A DNA stretch of 58,634 nucleotides, from positions 1-58,634 of the forward strand of contig JAUIIK010000012.1 in assembly GCA_030431755.1 (NCBI GenBank), given 5' to 3'. Positions 25,304 to 33,832 of the stretch are shown here, piece after piece; the first letter of the stretch is position 1; each line of letters begins with the position of its first letter. The DNA is from Chloroflexia bacterium (lineage in GTDB: Bacteria > Chloroflexota > Chloroflexia > Thermomicrobiales > CFX8). The notes beneath the pieces are model-generated. The model was given only the letters and a program-made list of their open reading frames with translations. It ran no database searches and had not been told where the DNA came from. A program made the translations under genes and the position numbers.

Positions 25304-26178
25304 TTGAAACGTGCTCGCGTGGAGAAGCCAGGATTAGCCCGCAAGGCTGTGCTGTTGCTCTTTGTCGTCGCTCCCATCATCGGGACGATCTATGCCATCG
25401 CGCGGCTTTGGCAGGACTTGATCGGCTGGCAGGAGCTCTCGCTCTTCGTCGGCCTCTACTCGCTAACGGGTCTCGGGATTACCGTCGGGTACCACCAGCT
25501 GCTGACCCACCGCAGCTTCGAGACCTTTCCAGCGGTCAAGGCACTTGCGCTGATTCTCGGCTCGATGGCCGTCCAGGGCAGCGCCATCGACTGGGCTTCC
25601 GACCACCTGAAGCACCACGCCCACGCGGATGAGGCCGGCGATCCACATTCGCCGGTCGAAGGGCTCTTTCACGCCCATGTGGGCTGGCTCTTCTCCGCGC
25701 CGCCAGCCGACCGCGAGCGCTACGGCAAGCGCTTGATGACCGATCCGTTGATTGTCTAGATCGACCGCACGTTCCTGCTCTGGGTAGCGCTCGACCTGGC
25801 GATTCCCTGTGCAATCGCTGGTTGGGAGGGCTTGCTCTGGGGCGGTTTCGCCAGGATCGTGCTCGTCAACCATGTCTCCTGGTCGGTCACTCCATCTGCC
25901 ACACCTTCGGCGCTCAACCCTTCGATATCAAAGACCAGAGCCGCAATCTCGGGATCCTCGGTCTGCTGGCCTTTGGCGAAGGCTGGCGCCACAACCACCA
26001 GGCCTTCCCGGCCATGGCGTTCCACGGCATGGAACGGCGGCAGATCGACCTCACGGCCTATCTCATTCGCTTCCTCCGCAAGATCGGGTTGGTCTGGAAC
26101 GTCAAGCTACCGTCACCGGAGCTCATCGCGCGCCGCCATCGGAAACCGGCTGTCCAGGGACAGAGTTTCGGCGACTGA
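25304..26178 (+). pseudogene. Decayed acyl-CoA desaturase
   Basis: The sequence reads as a membrane-bound fatty-acid delta-9 desaturase of normal length but with three kinds of lesion. The first frame covers two helices and His boxes one and two (HQLLTHRSF, then SDHLKHHAHAD), ending in TAG at 25757-25759. After the stop the same frame continues with IDRTFLLWVALDLAIP and LVNHVSWSV. Near 25890 one base is missing, and the rest continues in another frame as HSICHTFGAQPFDIKDQS through to 26178. The third His box reads RHNHQAFP instead of HNNHHAFP-like, losing two metal ligands. It is almost certainly non-functional. Confidence 0.8.
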
Positions 26179-26264
26179 CTCCGCGTTTAGGCGGACCGTG
26201 ACTGTTCACTGGCGATCGGGCTAGGATAGCCGGGCTGTCCGTCGCGAGGTGAACGAGTCTCCCC

Positions 26265-27344
26265 ATGCTGCTCGATGCGCTAACCGTTCCAGCCGATCTC
26301 TTTGAGCGCCGCACCGGTTGGGCCGTTAGGCCGGAAGGGCTCTGCAAGGGCGCCCTCTGCGTGCCGCTACCTGACCATGTCGCTGGTGAATTGCTCGATG
26401 TCCAGGTGGTCGCCGAGCGGCTCAGCATGCCGCTGTTGCACGATGCGCCGAGCGGTCTCTGGTGCCTCGGGCCGGAGGTGCTGGGACGGGCGCTCACGAC
26501 GGCGGAGCTTCCAAACATAGAGCTGCCCGATTTGCGTGGAAGACCGTTCTCCTTGCGGTCGCTACGCGGTCGCAAGGTGCTGCTGGTCGCCTGGGCTTCG
26601 TGGTGAGGCTGCCGGCTTGACCTGCCAGTCTGGCGGGAGCTGCGCGCGGAGCTCTATCCACAGGGGCTCGAAATCGTCACCGTTGCGCTCGACACCGATC
26701 CGGATGCTGCCCGTCCGGCGATCGAAGCGGCTGGCGCGACGCACCCGTCCCTGATCGACCAAACGCACCTGCTCGGCGAGATGCTCGGCATCGTCAATGT
26801 CCCGAGCGGCGTCTGGATTGACGAGCGGGGCGTCATCATCCGGCCGCCGGAGACGGCCTCCCCACGCCGGCCCGCGTTCCTCGACCGGGAGATTCCGCTG
26901 GACGCCACGCCGCGTCAACGGGCTTTGGTCGAAGCGGTCCGCAACCTCCGCATCGACGCCGAGACCTACCTCGCCGCGCTTCGGGACTGGGTCGCGCACG
27001 GCTCAACCAGCGTCTACGCGCTGCCGCCCGACGTCGTCATTGAGCGCAGCCGGCCCCGTTCCCGCGACGAGGCGCTGGCCGCGGCTCACTTCGAATTGGG
27101 GCAGCACCTGCACCGCTCCGGTGATTCGGTCGCTGCGATCCCGCATTTCCGTGCAGCGCATCGGCTTGATCCAGCCAATTGGACCTATAAGCGACAGGCC
27201 TGGTCTTTCGTCGACCCGGGTCAGGGGGCGAACGATGTCTACGATGGCGACTGGCTGAGTGATGTGTTGGCCATCGGCCCGGAGAACTACTATCCGGCGC
27301 TCGACATGGAGCCGCCGAGCGCGCATGAGAAGCGAGGAGGCTGA
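26265..27344 (+). CDS. ResA-like redoxin with in-frame TGA at the redox residue (candidate selenoprotein)
   Basis: A single frame of 360 codons is interrupted only by TGA at 26604-26606, codon 114. The segment reads LLVAWASW-[TGA]-GCRLDLPVWRELR, then a thioredoxin-fold body (GLEIVTVALDTDPDAARPAI, LGIVNVPSGVWIDERG) and a helical TPR-like tail (AAAHFELGQHLHRSGDSVAA). In relatives the TGA position is cysteine or another residue of the WAxxCxC or WAxxUxC motif, so this would be selenocysteine. A hairpin with a G-starting loop lies 21 bases after the TGA, as bacterial SECIS elements require. The 3 prime end adjoins an SDR gene. The alternative is a simple nonsense mutation of TGC or TGT, and a decayed gene does lie next door. 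The tRNA-Sec machinery is not in this window. Confidence 0.7.
26613..26642 (+). promoter_or_regulatory. Candidate bacterial SECIS hairpin
   Basis: Upper stem CCTGCCA (26621-26627) pairs with TGGCGGG (26631-26637), 7 bp with one G-T pair and the triloop GTC. A lower stem of 5 bp joins 26613-26617 with 26638-26642, leaving a 3-base 5' bulge that begins with T. The loop is 21 bases from the TGA and its first base is G. These features match the published bacterial SECIS consensus as I remember it (loop 16-37 bases after UGA, G among the first two loop bases, and a bulged U as in E. coli fdhF). It lies within coding sequence, as is normal in bacteria. Confidence 0.55.
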
Positions 27345-27346
27345 GC

Positions 27347-28180
27347 ATGGCGGAGAATGGACGTGTCGCGCTCGTGACCGGCGGCGGCCGCGGTCTTGGC
27401 TGGGGTATCGCCCGGGCGTTTGGACTAGCCGGCTGGAAAGTGTGCGTGACCGATATCAACCGGGACGAGCTTAAAGCGTGCGCGACGGATCTCACCCGGG
27501 ACGGTTCTGACTTCGGGGCTGTGCCCTCCGACGTTGCCGACCGCGTGGCCTGCGCTGAGCTGATCGGCAGGATCTGCGAGGAATGGGGGCGCTTGGATGC
27601 CGTCGTTCACAACGCCATCTACATGCCGCTTATCACCTTCGACGATACGACTCCGGAGGAGTGGGACCGGCAGCTGGAGGTCGGGCTCGGTGGGATGTTC
27701 AATCTCACCCACGCCGTCTGGGGCGCGATGAAGGCGCAAGGCGGCGGACACATCATCGGCGTCGCCAGCGGCTCCAGCTTCCGCGGCTTCAAAGAAGAGA
27801 TCGCCTACTGCACGATCAAGCACGGCGTCGAAGGCTTCGTGAAGGCGCTGTCGCTCGAAGCGGCGGGCTACAACATCGCCCTCAACACCATCGGCCCTGG
27901 CGCGCCGATCAAGCCGACCCGGATGACCCGCGCCGAACTCGAAGCGCTGACTGAGGAGGAGACGGCGGAGTGGGCCGACCCATTGGAGCTGGGCCGCGCC
28001 TTCGTCTGGCTCGCCTCGCAGCCCCCAGCCCGCATCAATGGCTACCGCCTCGACGCCGGCCCGATCATCGCGACGCTCGACCGTGAAGGTGAACACTTCG
28101 ACTTCGCTCCCGAGAAGGTCACGACGTACCCGGACGACTTTTTCGCTCGGCAGGAGTGGTACGCGAGCTATCCAGATTAG
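27347..28180 (+). CDS. Short-chain dehydrogenase/reductase
   Basis: The 277-residue protein has the Rossmann NAD(P) motif VTGGGRGLGWGIARAF at about 10-25, an Asp-Ile pair after the second strand (CVTDIN, favouring NAD), VHNAIYM in place of the common NNAG, a catalytic serine in VASGSSFRG and YCTIK (Tyr-x-x-x-Lys). GAGGAGG precedes the ATG, and the gene starts 2 bases after the redoxin stop, so the two are co-transcribed. The substrate is unknown. Confidence 0.87.
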   Translation: MAENGRVALVTGGGRGLGWGIARAFGLAGWKVCVTDINRDELKACATDLTRDGSDFGAVPSDVADRVACAELIGRICEEWGRLDAVVHNAIYMPLITFDDTTPEEWDRQLEVGLGGMFNLTHAVWGAMKAQGGGHIIGVASGSSFRGFKEEIAYCTIKHGVEGFVKALSLEAAGYNIALNTIGPGAPIKPTRMTRAELEALTEEETAEWADPLELGRAFVWLASQPPARINGYRLDAGPIIATLDREGEHFDFAPEKVTTYPDDFFARQEWYASYPD

Positions 28181-28243
28181 ACGATCAGGCGACGACACTC
28201 GCGCGTCGTCCGCGTGTCGCGCCCCATTGAGAATGCTTCCGCC

Positions 28244-28280
28244 CGTAGGGATGGGGCTTGCCCCCGTTCGCGTGCGTACG
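28244..28280. repeat. Partial copy of the GTAGGGG-type element
   Basis: CGTAGGGATGGGGCTTGCCC followed by GTTCGCGTGCGTACG resembles the left half of the element at 53561-53648 (CGTAGGGGTGGGACTTGTCC, later ATTCGTACGCG). No matching right end was found. It lies in a 314-bp gap (28181-28494) that otherwise holds only the ArsR promoter. Confidence 0.45.
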
Positions 28281-28427
28281 TAACGCAATCCCGAATGGGC
28301 ATGACGCCGATCCTTACAGTGTCAATAGAACTCGCTTACGGCTCCAATGTCAGCATCTCTACGCCCTGGTCCAGCTGGGGAATCCGCTCCAATCCGAGTC
28401 GATAGCCTCGAACAGCCAACGTCTGCC

Positions 28428-28478
28428 TTGACGCGTCCGGCGACGAGATATAGTATTCAACTACTTGGTTATCTAACC
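28428..28478 (+). promoter_or_regulatory. ArsR promoter with downstream operator
   Basis: TTGACG (28428-28433) and TAGTAT (28451-28456) are 17 bases apart, predicting a start near 28463. GGTTATCTAACC at 28467-28478 is a perfect 5+2+5 inverted repeat just past that start and 17 bases before the ArsR ATG. The position suits autorepression. There is no clear Shine-Dalgarno for the ArsR gene. Confidence 0.6.
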
Positions 28479-28494
28479 GAATGGTGAAATACAG

Positions 28495-28854
28495 ATGATA
28501 GCGACCGATCAACTCAGCATGACCTTTGGGGCGCTCTCCGATCCAACGCGGCGAGCGATCCTCGCGCGGCTGGCGGATGGCGGCGAGGCGACCGTCACCG
28601 AACTGGCGGAACCGTTCGAGATGAGCCTGCCGGCGGTCTCGAAACACCTCAAGGTGCTCGAACGCGCCGGGTTGATCACGCGCAGCCGGGAGGCGCAATG
28701 GCGCCCCGCCCGGCTCGACCCCGCGCCGCTCAAGGAGGCGGCCGGGTGGCTGGACGATTACCGGCAGTTCTGGGACGAGAGTTTTGGACGTTTGGACGCC
28801 TATCTAGTGGAGCTGCAAAAGAAGGGGCATGCACATGACGGCGATGAGTCATAG
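28495..28854 (+). CDS. ArsR-family winged-helix regulator
   Basis: The 119-residue protein has the ArsR/SmtB fold: FGALSDPTRRAILARLADGG, the recognition helix MSLPAVSKHLKVLERAGLI, and a wing with SREAQWRPARLD. No Cys-rich metal site is visible; the C-terminal half ends in the WLDDYRQFWDESFGRLDAYL helix typical of ArsR proteins that precede SRPBCC genes. It overlaps the following SRPBCC gene by 20 bases. It likely represses this operon through the GGTTATCTAACC site. Confidence 0.9.
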   Translation: MIATDQLSMTFGALSDPTRRAILARLADGGEATVTELAEPFEMSLPAVSKHLKVLERAGLITRSREAQWRPARLDPAPLKEAAGWLDDYRQFWDESFGRLDAYLVELQKKGHAHDGDES

Positions 28855-29326
28855 TCATCGCACGGAGTTCACGACGCCATCGGACCGCGAGATCTGTATG
28901 ACGCGGACCTTCGACGCGCCACGCGAGCTCGTCTTTGATGCCTGGACTAGCTGCGCGCATCTGCCGCACTGGATGGGTCCGGAGGTGATGCAGATGATCG
29001 CCTGCGAGATTGATCTGCGCGTGGGCGGCGCATGGCGCTTCGTCTGGCGCGGGCCTGATGGCTTCGAACTGGGATTGGGCGGCGTCTACCAGGAGATCGT
29101 GCCGCCGGAGCGGCTTGTCTCGACCGAGGTGATGGACGGCTCCCCAGGCGAGTCTCTGAGTACTTTGGTTCTCACTGAGAACAACGGTAAGACGACGATC
29201 ACAAACACCGCTCTGTATCCGTCGAAAGAGGCCCGTGACGCCATGCTCGCATCCGGCATGGAAGGTGGCGTGACGGAAGGGTTCGAGCGGCTTGACGCGC
29301 ACCTGCGACAGCAGCGTGAGGGCTAG
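28835..29326 (+). CDS. SRPBCC (AHSA1-type) protein
   Basis: The protein is about 163 residues from ATG 28835, chosen because GAAGGGG lies 7 bases upstream; ATG 28829 is too close to it. The START-like fold is shown by ITRTFDAPRELVFDAWT-type residues (RTFDAPRELVFDAWTSCAHL), WMGPEVM and the VGGAWRFVWRGPDG hairpin. The helix near the end (EGGVTEGFERLDAHL) closes a hydrophobic cavity. Family members bind small lipophilic molecules or act as Hsp90-activator-like proteins; most have no known substrate. It is coupled to the ArsR gene. Confidence 0.88.
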   Translation: MTAMSHSHRTEFTTPSDREICMTRTFDAPRELVFDAWTSCAHLPHWMGPEVMQMIACEIDLRVGGAWRFVWRGPDGFELGLGGVYQEIVPPERLVSTEVMDGSPGESLSTLVLTENNGKTTITNTALYPSKEARDAMLASGMEGGVTEGFERLDAHLRQQREG

Positions 29327-29410
29327 CGCTGTGTGTGGCGCGGTCAACCGAAAGGGCGCGCGCGATGCTACCGCGAGTCCATGTGCATGTCAGATGAGAG
29401 GAGTTCAAGT

Positions 29411-30022
29411 ATGGGAACGGTAGGCGTTGGGTTGACGATGTCGCTTGACGGCTTCATTGCGGGTCCGAACGACAGCGTCGAGCATATCTTCGACTGGTAC
29501 GCCAGCGGCGACACTGAAGTCACCGTGCCGAGCGGAACGATGACCGTGAAGGTCTCCTCCGCTAGCGCCACATACCTGCAAGAGGTCTACACCACAATCG
29601 GCGCGTTGGTGATGGGTCGCAGAACATTCGACCTCACCAATGGCTGGGACGGCCGTCATCCGGTCGACGCGCCGGTATTCGTCGTCACGCACAATGTACC
29701 GGAGGATTGGGTCCGCGAGCATCCCGACGCGCCGTTCACGTTTGTGACGGAGGGCGTCGAGAGCGCGGTCGCGCAGGCGCAATCCGTGGCTGGAGAGAAG
29801 AATGTCGGCGTTGGCGCGGCCAGTCTCGCCCAACAGTGCATCAATGCTGGCTTGCTCGATGAGATTCACGTAGATCTCGCCCCATGTCTCCTGGGCGACG
29901 GGATACGCCTGTTCGAGCACCTGGGCGTGACGCCACTCAATCTTGAGATCGCCAAGGTCGTTGCCGCGCCCGCGGTGACGCACATTACCTATCACGTCGT
30001 TGAGCGGGGTGGACAAGCATGA
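29411..30022 (+). CDS. RibD C-terminal/dihydrofolate-reductase-like protein
   Basis: The protein is 203 residues from ATG 29411, which has GAGAGGAG 7 bases upstream; the frame is open to 29333 without a better start. The fold is seen in VGLTMSLDGFIAGPNDS, ALVMGRRTFDLTNGW, VFVVTHNVPEDW, and the NADPH-loop GVGAASLAQQCINAGLLDEI. It would reduce a pteridine- or pyrimidine-like substrate with NAD(P)H; the real substrate is unknown. It overlaps the following SRPBCC gene by 4 bases (ATGA). Confidence 0.87.
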   Translation: MGTVGVGLTMSLDGFIAGPNDSVEHIFDWYASGDTEVTVPSGTMTVKVSSASATYLQEVYTTIGALVMGRRTFDLTNGWDGRHPVDAPVFVVTHNVPEDWVREHPDAPFTFVTEGVESAVAQAQSVAGEKNVGVGAASLAQQCINAGLLDEIHVDLAPCLLGDGIRLFEHLGVTPLNLEIAKVVAAPAVTHITYHVVERGGQA

Positions 30023-30543
30023 GTGTGGGATCAGGCGCATTTGACACGCTGCAACCGGAATTCTCGATCTCGCGCGGCTTCAGTGCTCCGCGTGAGCTGA
30101 TCTTTCGAACGCTGACAGAGGCCGAGCACTTGCCCCACTGGTGGGGGCCGGCTGGTATGGAGATGCACGTCGAGCAGCTCGACGTCAGGCCCGGCGGGCT
30201 CTTCCTCTACCGCTTGACGGGCTCGGATGGCGGCGAGATGTGGGGCAAGTTCGTCTATCACGAGATCGACCCGCCCCGGCGTATCGACTATGTCAGTTCG
30301 TTCGCGAACGCCGCCGGCGACACCGTCCGCGCCGAGTTCTCCGCGGATTTTCCGCTGGAGCTTGCCAACCGCATTACCTTGACTGAGCAGGATGGCGTGA
30401 CAACGCTGACATTGCAGGCTGGTCCGATCGAACCGACGCGGGCCGAACGCGACTTCTTCGCGTCGATGTTCGATTCGATGCGCCAGGGGTACGGCGGCAC
30501 GCTCGATCAGCTCGAGGCATATCTTGAGCGTCTCGGGCACTGA
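30019..30543 (+). CDS. SRPBCC (AHSA1-type) protein, second copy in operon
   Basis: The 174-residue protein has the same fold as the one at 28835: SRGFSAPRELIFRTLTEAEHL, WWGPAGMEMHV, VRPGGLFLYRL, and the C-terminal helix SMRQGYGGTLDQLEAYL. It is translationally coupled to the reductase-like gene. The two SRPBCC proteins share only the fold, so they are old paralogues rather than a recent duplication. The substrate is unknown. Confidence 0.88.
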   Translation: MSVGSGAFDTLQPEFSISRGFSAPRELIFRTLTEAEHLPHWWGPAGMEMHVEQLDVRPGGLFLYRLTGSDGGEMWGKFVYHEIDPPRRIDYVSSFANAAGDTVRAEFSADFPLELANRITLTEQDGVTTLTLQAGPIEPTRAERDFFASMFDSMRQGYGGTLDQLEAYLERLGH

Positions 30544-30579
30544 TGCGCGTGCGTAGATCTCGACGAGAGTGACGAGACG

Positions 30580-31035
30580 ATGCCTGAAGATAGCGCAGTC
30601 AACCAGGTCGCGAACAGTGCGGTCGAGCACCTGCGGCCCTTTATCGGGACATGGGCCGTCAGCATAGCGGAGAAAGGCATTGCCGCTGGTACGATCACGT
30701 TTGAATGGCTGGAGGGGCAGGCGTTCGTGCTGCAGCGTTCGGCTCCTCCAGATCCGATGCCCGGCAACGTCGCCGTCATCGGCTGCGATGACTCCACCGG
30801 GCAATGCTCGATGCAGTACTTCGACGAACGCGGCGTCGCGCGTATCTATCAATGGAGCCTGAACGACGGCGTCTGGATGCAGTGGCGCGAAGCTTCCGGC
30901 TTCTCCCAACGCTTCACCGGCACATTCAGTGCCGATGGCGACACAATTCACGGGACCTGGGAGCTTTGCCGCGACGGCACCACCTGGGAGAAGGATTTCG
31001 ACCTCATCTATCGGCGCGTCGCCGCCAACTCATGA
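30580..31035 (+). CDS. Small beta-barrel protein (DUF1579-like)
   Basis: The 151-residue protein reads LRPFIGTWAVSI, then alternating strands (TFEWLEGQAFVLQR, VAVIGCDDSTGQCSMQYFDE, FTGTFSADGDTIHGTWEL), the outline of DUF1579/lipocalin-like barrels. GACGAGACG is a weak ribosome site. It closes the ArsR-SRPBCC-reductase-SRPBCC run and is probably in the same operon. The function is unknown. Confidence 0.72.
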   Translation: MPEDSAVNQVANSAVEHLRPFIGTWAVSIAEKGIAAGTITFEWLEGQAFVLQRSAPPDPMPGNVAVIGCDDSTGQCSMQYFDERGVARIYQWSLNDGVWMQWREASGFSQRFTGTFSADGDTIHGTWELCRDGTTWEKDFDLIYRRVAANS

Positions 31036-31225
31036 GCGGCCGCCAGTGGCCGGCACACCGGCGTCGACCGCTTTGCCAAGATGGTCGCCGCCGTCACACT
31101 CCGCAATCAGGCTCGGGCACCTCCAGACGGTCGGCTCCGACGGCGTCGTTATCCTGACCTACCAGCCAGCGTAAGATATCGGCCGAAGGAGACCACGCTG
31201 GATTGCATTGGTAGGGGAGGCTGGG

Positions 31226-32098
31226 GTGCGGTCGCAAAAGCTTGACAACGGCAGGATCGTGCGGGCTAACGGCGTCGACCTGTGCGCCGAGGCGCTCGGC
31301 GATCCCGGTGATCCAGCGCTTCTGCTGATCCATGGCGCGACCGGCTCGATGCTGGCCTGGGACGACGAGTTCGTTCAGCAGCTTGCGGCTGGTGGGCGCT
31401 ATGTCATCCGCTACGATCACCGCGACACCGGGCGCTCGGTCAGCTATCAGCCTGGCGCACCCGGCTATGGCTTCGCTGACTTGACTGCCGACGCGCTCGG
31501 ACTGCTCGATGCTTTCGGGCTTGAGCAGGCGCAAGTGGTCGGGACGTCGATGGGCGGCGGCATCGCCGTGAGCCTGGCACTCGAACAGCCCGAGCGGGTC
31601 GCTTCACTCACCCTGATCGGCTCAAGCCCCGGTGGCGATGACCTGCCGTCGGTCTCGGCGGAATTCCTCGATATGATCACGCGTCCAGAACAACCGGACT
31701 GGTCCGACCGCGAGGCGGTGATTGACTACAGCCTCGCATTCATGCGCATCTGCATCGGTAGTAACGAGCTGCTCGATGAAGCGGCCGTGCGCGAGCAGCT
31801 GGGGCGCGATTACGACCGCACCACGAATGTCGCGTCGAGCCAGATTAACCACTTTGCCCTGGAGATCGAAGCGCCGCTCCGGGCTCGATTGGGCGAGGTG
31901 CGCGCTCCAACGCTGGTGATCCATGGCGCGGAGGATCCCGTCTTCCCGCCTGGCCACGGCGCGGCGTTCGCCGATGGGATTGCCGTGGCGCGGCTACTGG
32001 TTCTCGATAACGCCGGGCACGTCATGACACGCGGTTTCTGGGAACGTGCCCTCCCGGCCATCCTCGACCATACGGCCGCTCCGACACTCGGGCGCTAG
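31226..32098 (+). CDS. Alpha/beta hydrolase
   Basis: The protein is 290 residues from GTG 31226, with AGGGGAGG 5 bases upstream. The fold is clear: LLLIHGATGSMLAWDDEF (oxyanion region HGATG), the nucleophile elbow VVGTSMGGGIAVSLAL (Ser in GTSMGG), APTLVIHGAEDPVFPPGHG (catalytic Asp) and LDNAGHVM (catalytic His). It resembles haloperoxidase- and epoxide-hydrolase-like esterases. It is convergent with the MocR gene, overlapping by 4 bases. Confidence 0.88.
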   Translation: MRSQKLDNGRIVRANGVDLCAEALGDPGDPALLLIHGATGSMLAWDDEFVQQLAAGGRYVIRYDHRDTGRSVSYQPGAPGYGFADLTADALGLLDAFGLEQAQVVGTSMGGGIAVSLALEQPERVASLTLIGSSPGGDDLPSVSAEFLDMITRPEQPDWSDREAVIDYSLAFMRICIGSNELLDEAAVREQLGRDYDRTTNVASSQINHFALEIEAPLRARLGEVRAPTLVIHGAEDPVFPPGHGAAFADGIAVARLLVLDNAGHVMTRGFWERALPAILDHTAAPTLGR

Positions 32099-33591
32099 AG
32101 CCGTTCCAGCACGCCGGTGAGTGTCTTGACGCCGCGCCGGATGTCTGCTTCGGGGATGCCGGCGAAGCCGAAGAGGAGGCCTCCGCGAGGGAGCGGTTCG
32201 AGGCTGAAGAAGGAAATCGGCGGAACCATGATCCCGGCGGCGTTCGCAGCCTTGCTGACCTGGCGGTCATCCATCTCCGGCGGCAACCAGCCGGCCAGCT
32301 GCATGCCTGCCTCCGGCGCGTAGACATCGAGCAACCCGGCGAGCTGCTTGTTCAGCTCGTGCAGCAGGCAATCTCGACGCCGCTGGTAGTGCCGGCGCAT
32401 GCGGCGCAGGTGCCGGACGAAATGTCCCTCCTGGATGAAATCGGCCAGCGCCAGCTGTTCAAGAATCGGCGGGTGGACGTCGATGTTGCGACGTGTTGCC
32501 AGCATCGGTTCGACAAGCTGCGGCGGCACGACGATGTAGCCCAGGCGCAGCGATGGGAGCAACATCTTGCTGAACGAGCCGATGTAGAGCACCCGCCCGG
32601 CCCGGTCAAGTGCTTGCAGCGCCGCCTGCGGCCGGCCATCGAAGCGGTATTCGCTGTCGTAGTCATCCTCGACAATCCAGGCTTCGTGGCGCTCCGCCCA
32701 GCCGAGCAGCGCCAGCCTGCGACGCAGGCTCATCGTGACGCCGGTCGGAAAGTGGTGGGAGGGCGTCACGGCGACGAAACGCGCGTTGGGGCTGCGTTGC
32801 AATCCAGCTTCCACGTCGAGGCCCTCGGCGTCGACCGGCACCGGCGCCAGCTGCGCCCCGGCCAGGGTGAGCGCTCCAAGCGCGCCGAAGTAGCCGGGGT
32901 TCTCGAACCAGGCAGCGTCGCCAGGGTCGATCAGGACTCTGGCTGCCAGATCGAGCGCGCCCTGGGTGCCGGACGTGATGATGACCTGATCGGGGGTGCA
33001 GCGCACGCCGCGCGAGATGGCGATGTGCGCCGCGATCGCTTCTCGGAGTGGCCGATACCCGGCATGTGACTGGTAGTAGCCATGCAGCGCCAGCGAATGC
33101 CGCGCCCGCCGGGCGATGAGCCGGGCCCAAAGCCTGTAGGGGAAGAGATCGAGCGCCGGCTGCCCGGCCAGAAACGGTCTGCCTCCGGGGGCTCCTTCCA
33201 GTGGCGCAGCTGCTGGAATAGCGCCGAGCTGGCGGATGCGGCCGGCGAGACGAAGATCGGTTGCATGGGCAGGCGTCTTGGTCTGCGCCTGTTGTGACGG
33301 CGCGGTGAGCAACGACAGCGGGATCTCCCGCGAAACCTCAGTGCCGCGGCCGACCTGGCTGGTGAGATAGCCCTCGTGGAGCAGGTGGTCGTAGGCGAGC
33401 ACGGTGGTGCTGCGCGATATGCCCAGCTCGGTGGCCAGGGCACGTGTTGACGGCAAGCGCGCGCCGGGCGGCAGCTGACCCGCCAGAATCGCTCCGCGGA
33501 TGCGTTCGTAGAGCTGCCGGTAGAGCGGCTCCGGGAGCGCGGCATCTAGCTGGAAGTCGAAGCTCTGTTTGTCGTTCGTCGGGTTTGCCAT
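32095..33591 (-). CDS. MocR-type GntR regulator with aminotransferase domain
   Basis: The protein is 498 residues from ATG 33591; the open frame runs further to 33771 but MANPTNDKQ is the natural start and length fits MocR proteins. Residues about 18-85 form a GntR winged helix (PLYRQLYERIRGAILAGQLP, LPSTRALATELGISRSTTVL). The rest is a fold-type I PLP domain: IITSGTQGALDLAARVLI, VEDDYDSEYRFDGRP and the PLP lysine in GSFSKMLLPSLRLGYIV. Such regulators sense PLP or amino acids (PdxR, GabR). The target is unknown; it is not next to a PLP synthesis gene. Confidence 0.9.
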   Translation of the reverse strand: MANPTNDKQSFDFQLDAALPEPLYRQLYERIRGAILAGQLPPGARLPSTRALATELGISRSTTVLAYDHLLHEGYLTSQVGRGTEVSREIPLSLLTAPSQQAQTKTPAHATDLRLAGRIRQLGAIPAAAPLEGAPGGRPFLAGQPALDLFPYRLWARLIARRARHSLALHGYYQSHAGYRPLREAIAAHIAISRGVRCTPDQVIITSGTQGALDLAARVLIDPGDAAWFENPGYFGALGALTLAGAQLAPVPVDAEGLDVEAGLQRSPNARFVAVTPSHHFPTGVTMSLRRRLALLGWAERHEAWIVEDDYDSEYRFDGRPQAALQALDRAGRVLYIGSFSKMLLPSLRLGYIVVPPQLVEPMLATRRNIDVHPPILEQLALADFIQEGHFVRHLRRMRRHYQRRRDCLLHELNKQLAGLLDVYAPEAGMQLAGWLPPEMDDRQVSKAANAAGIMVPPISFFSLEPLPRGGLLFGFAGIPEADIRRGVKTLTGVLERL

Positions 33592-33620
33592 CAGCTTTCC
33601 GCCGCTACATCGGCAATTCA

Positions 33621-33692
33621 GGAATGGTATGGAAAGCCTAGCAGGAATTGGATATTTCACCATTCCGCTCCGATCAATAGTCTGGTGCCAGA
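33621..33692. promoter_or_regulatory. Operator-like repeats upstream of MocR
   Basis: GGAATGGT (33621-33628) and ACCATTCC (33659-33666) are a perfect 8-bp inverted repeat with 30 bases between, and TCTGGTGCCAGA (33681-33692) is a perfect 5+2+5 palindrome. They lie 30-101 bases upstream of the MocR start. MocR regulators often bind widely spaced repeats in their own promoter. Confidence 0.4.
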
Positions 33693-33832
33693 CGGTGGTC
33701 GGAGCGGAAGGATTGGCGAGCGGTCTTCGACGGTAAACCGACGGGGCAACGGAGGGCCCAGATCGAGGCATTGCAACGGACGAGCACGAGAGACGCAGCC
33801 TGCGCGTGGGACGGCGGTCAGTGCGCGGCGCG

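Noticed and set aside
25757-25759. TAG in the desaturase as a pyrrolysine codon
   Set aside because: The gene also has a frameshift and lost His ligands, so decay explains the stop; nothing supports pyrrolysine use here.
31036-31225. Possible gene remnant between the DUF1579-like gene and the hydrolase
   Set aside because: A short stretch (LQTVGSDGVVILTYQPA) looks protein-like, but no family was recognised and no start exists, so it was not called.
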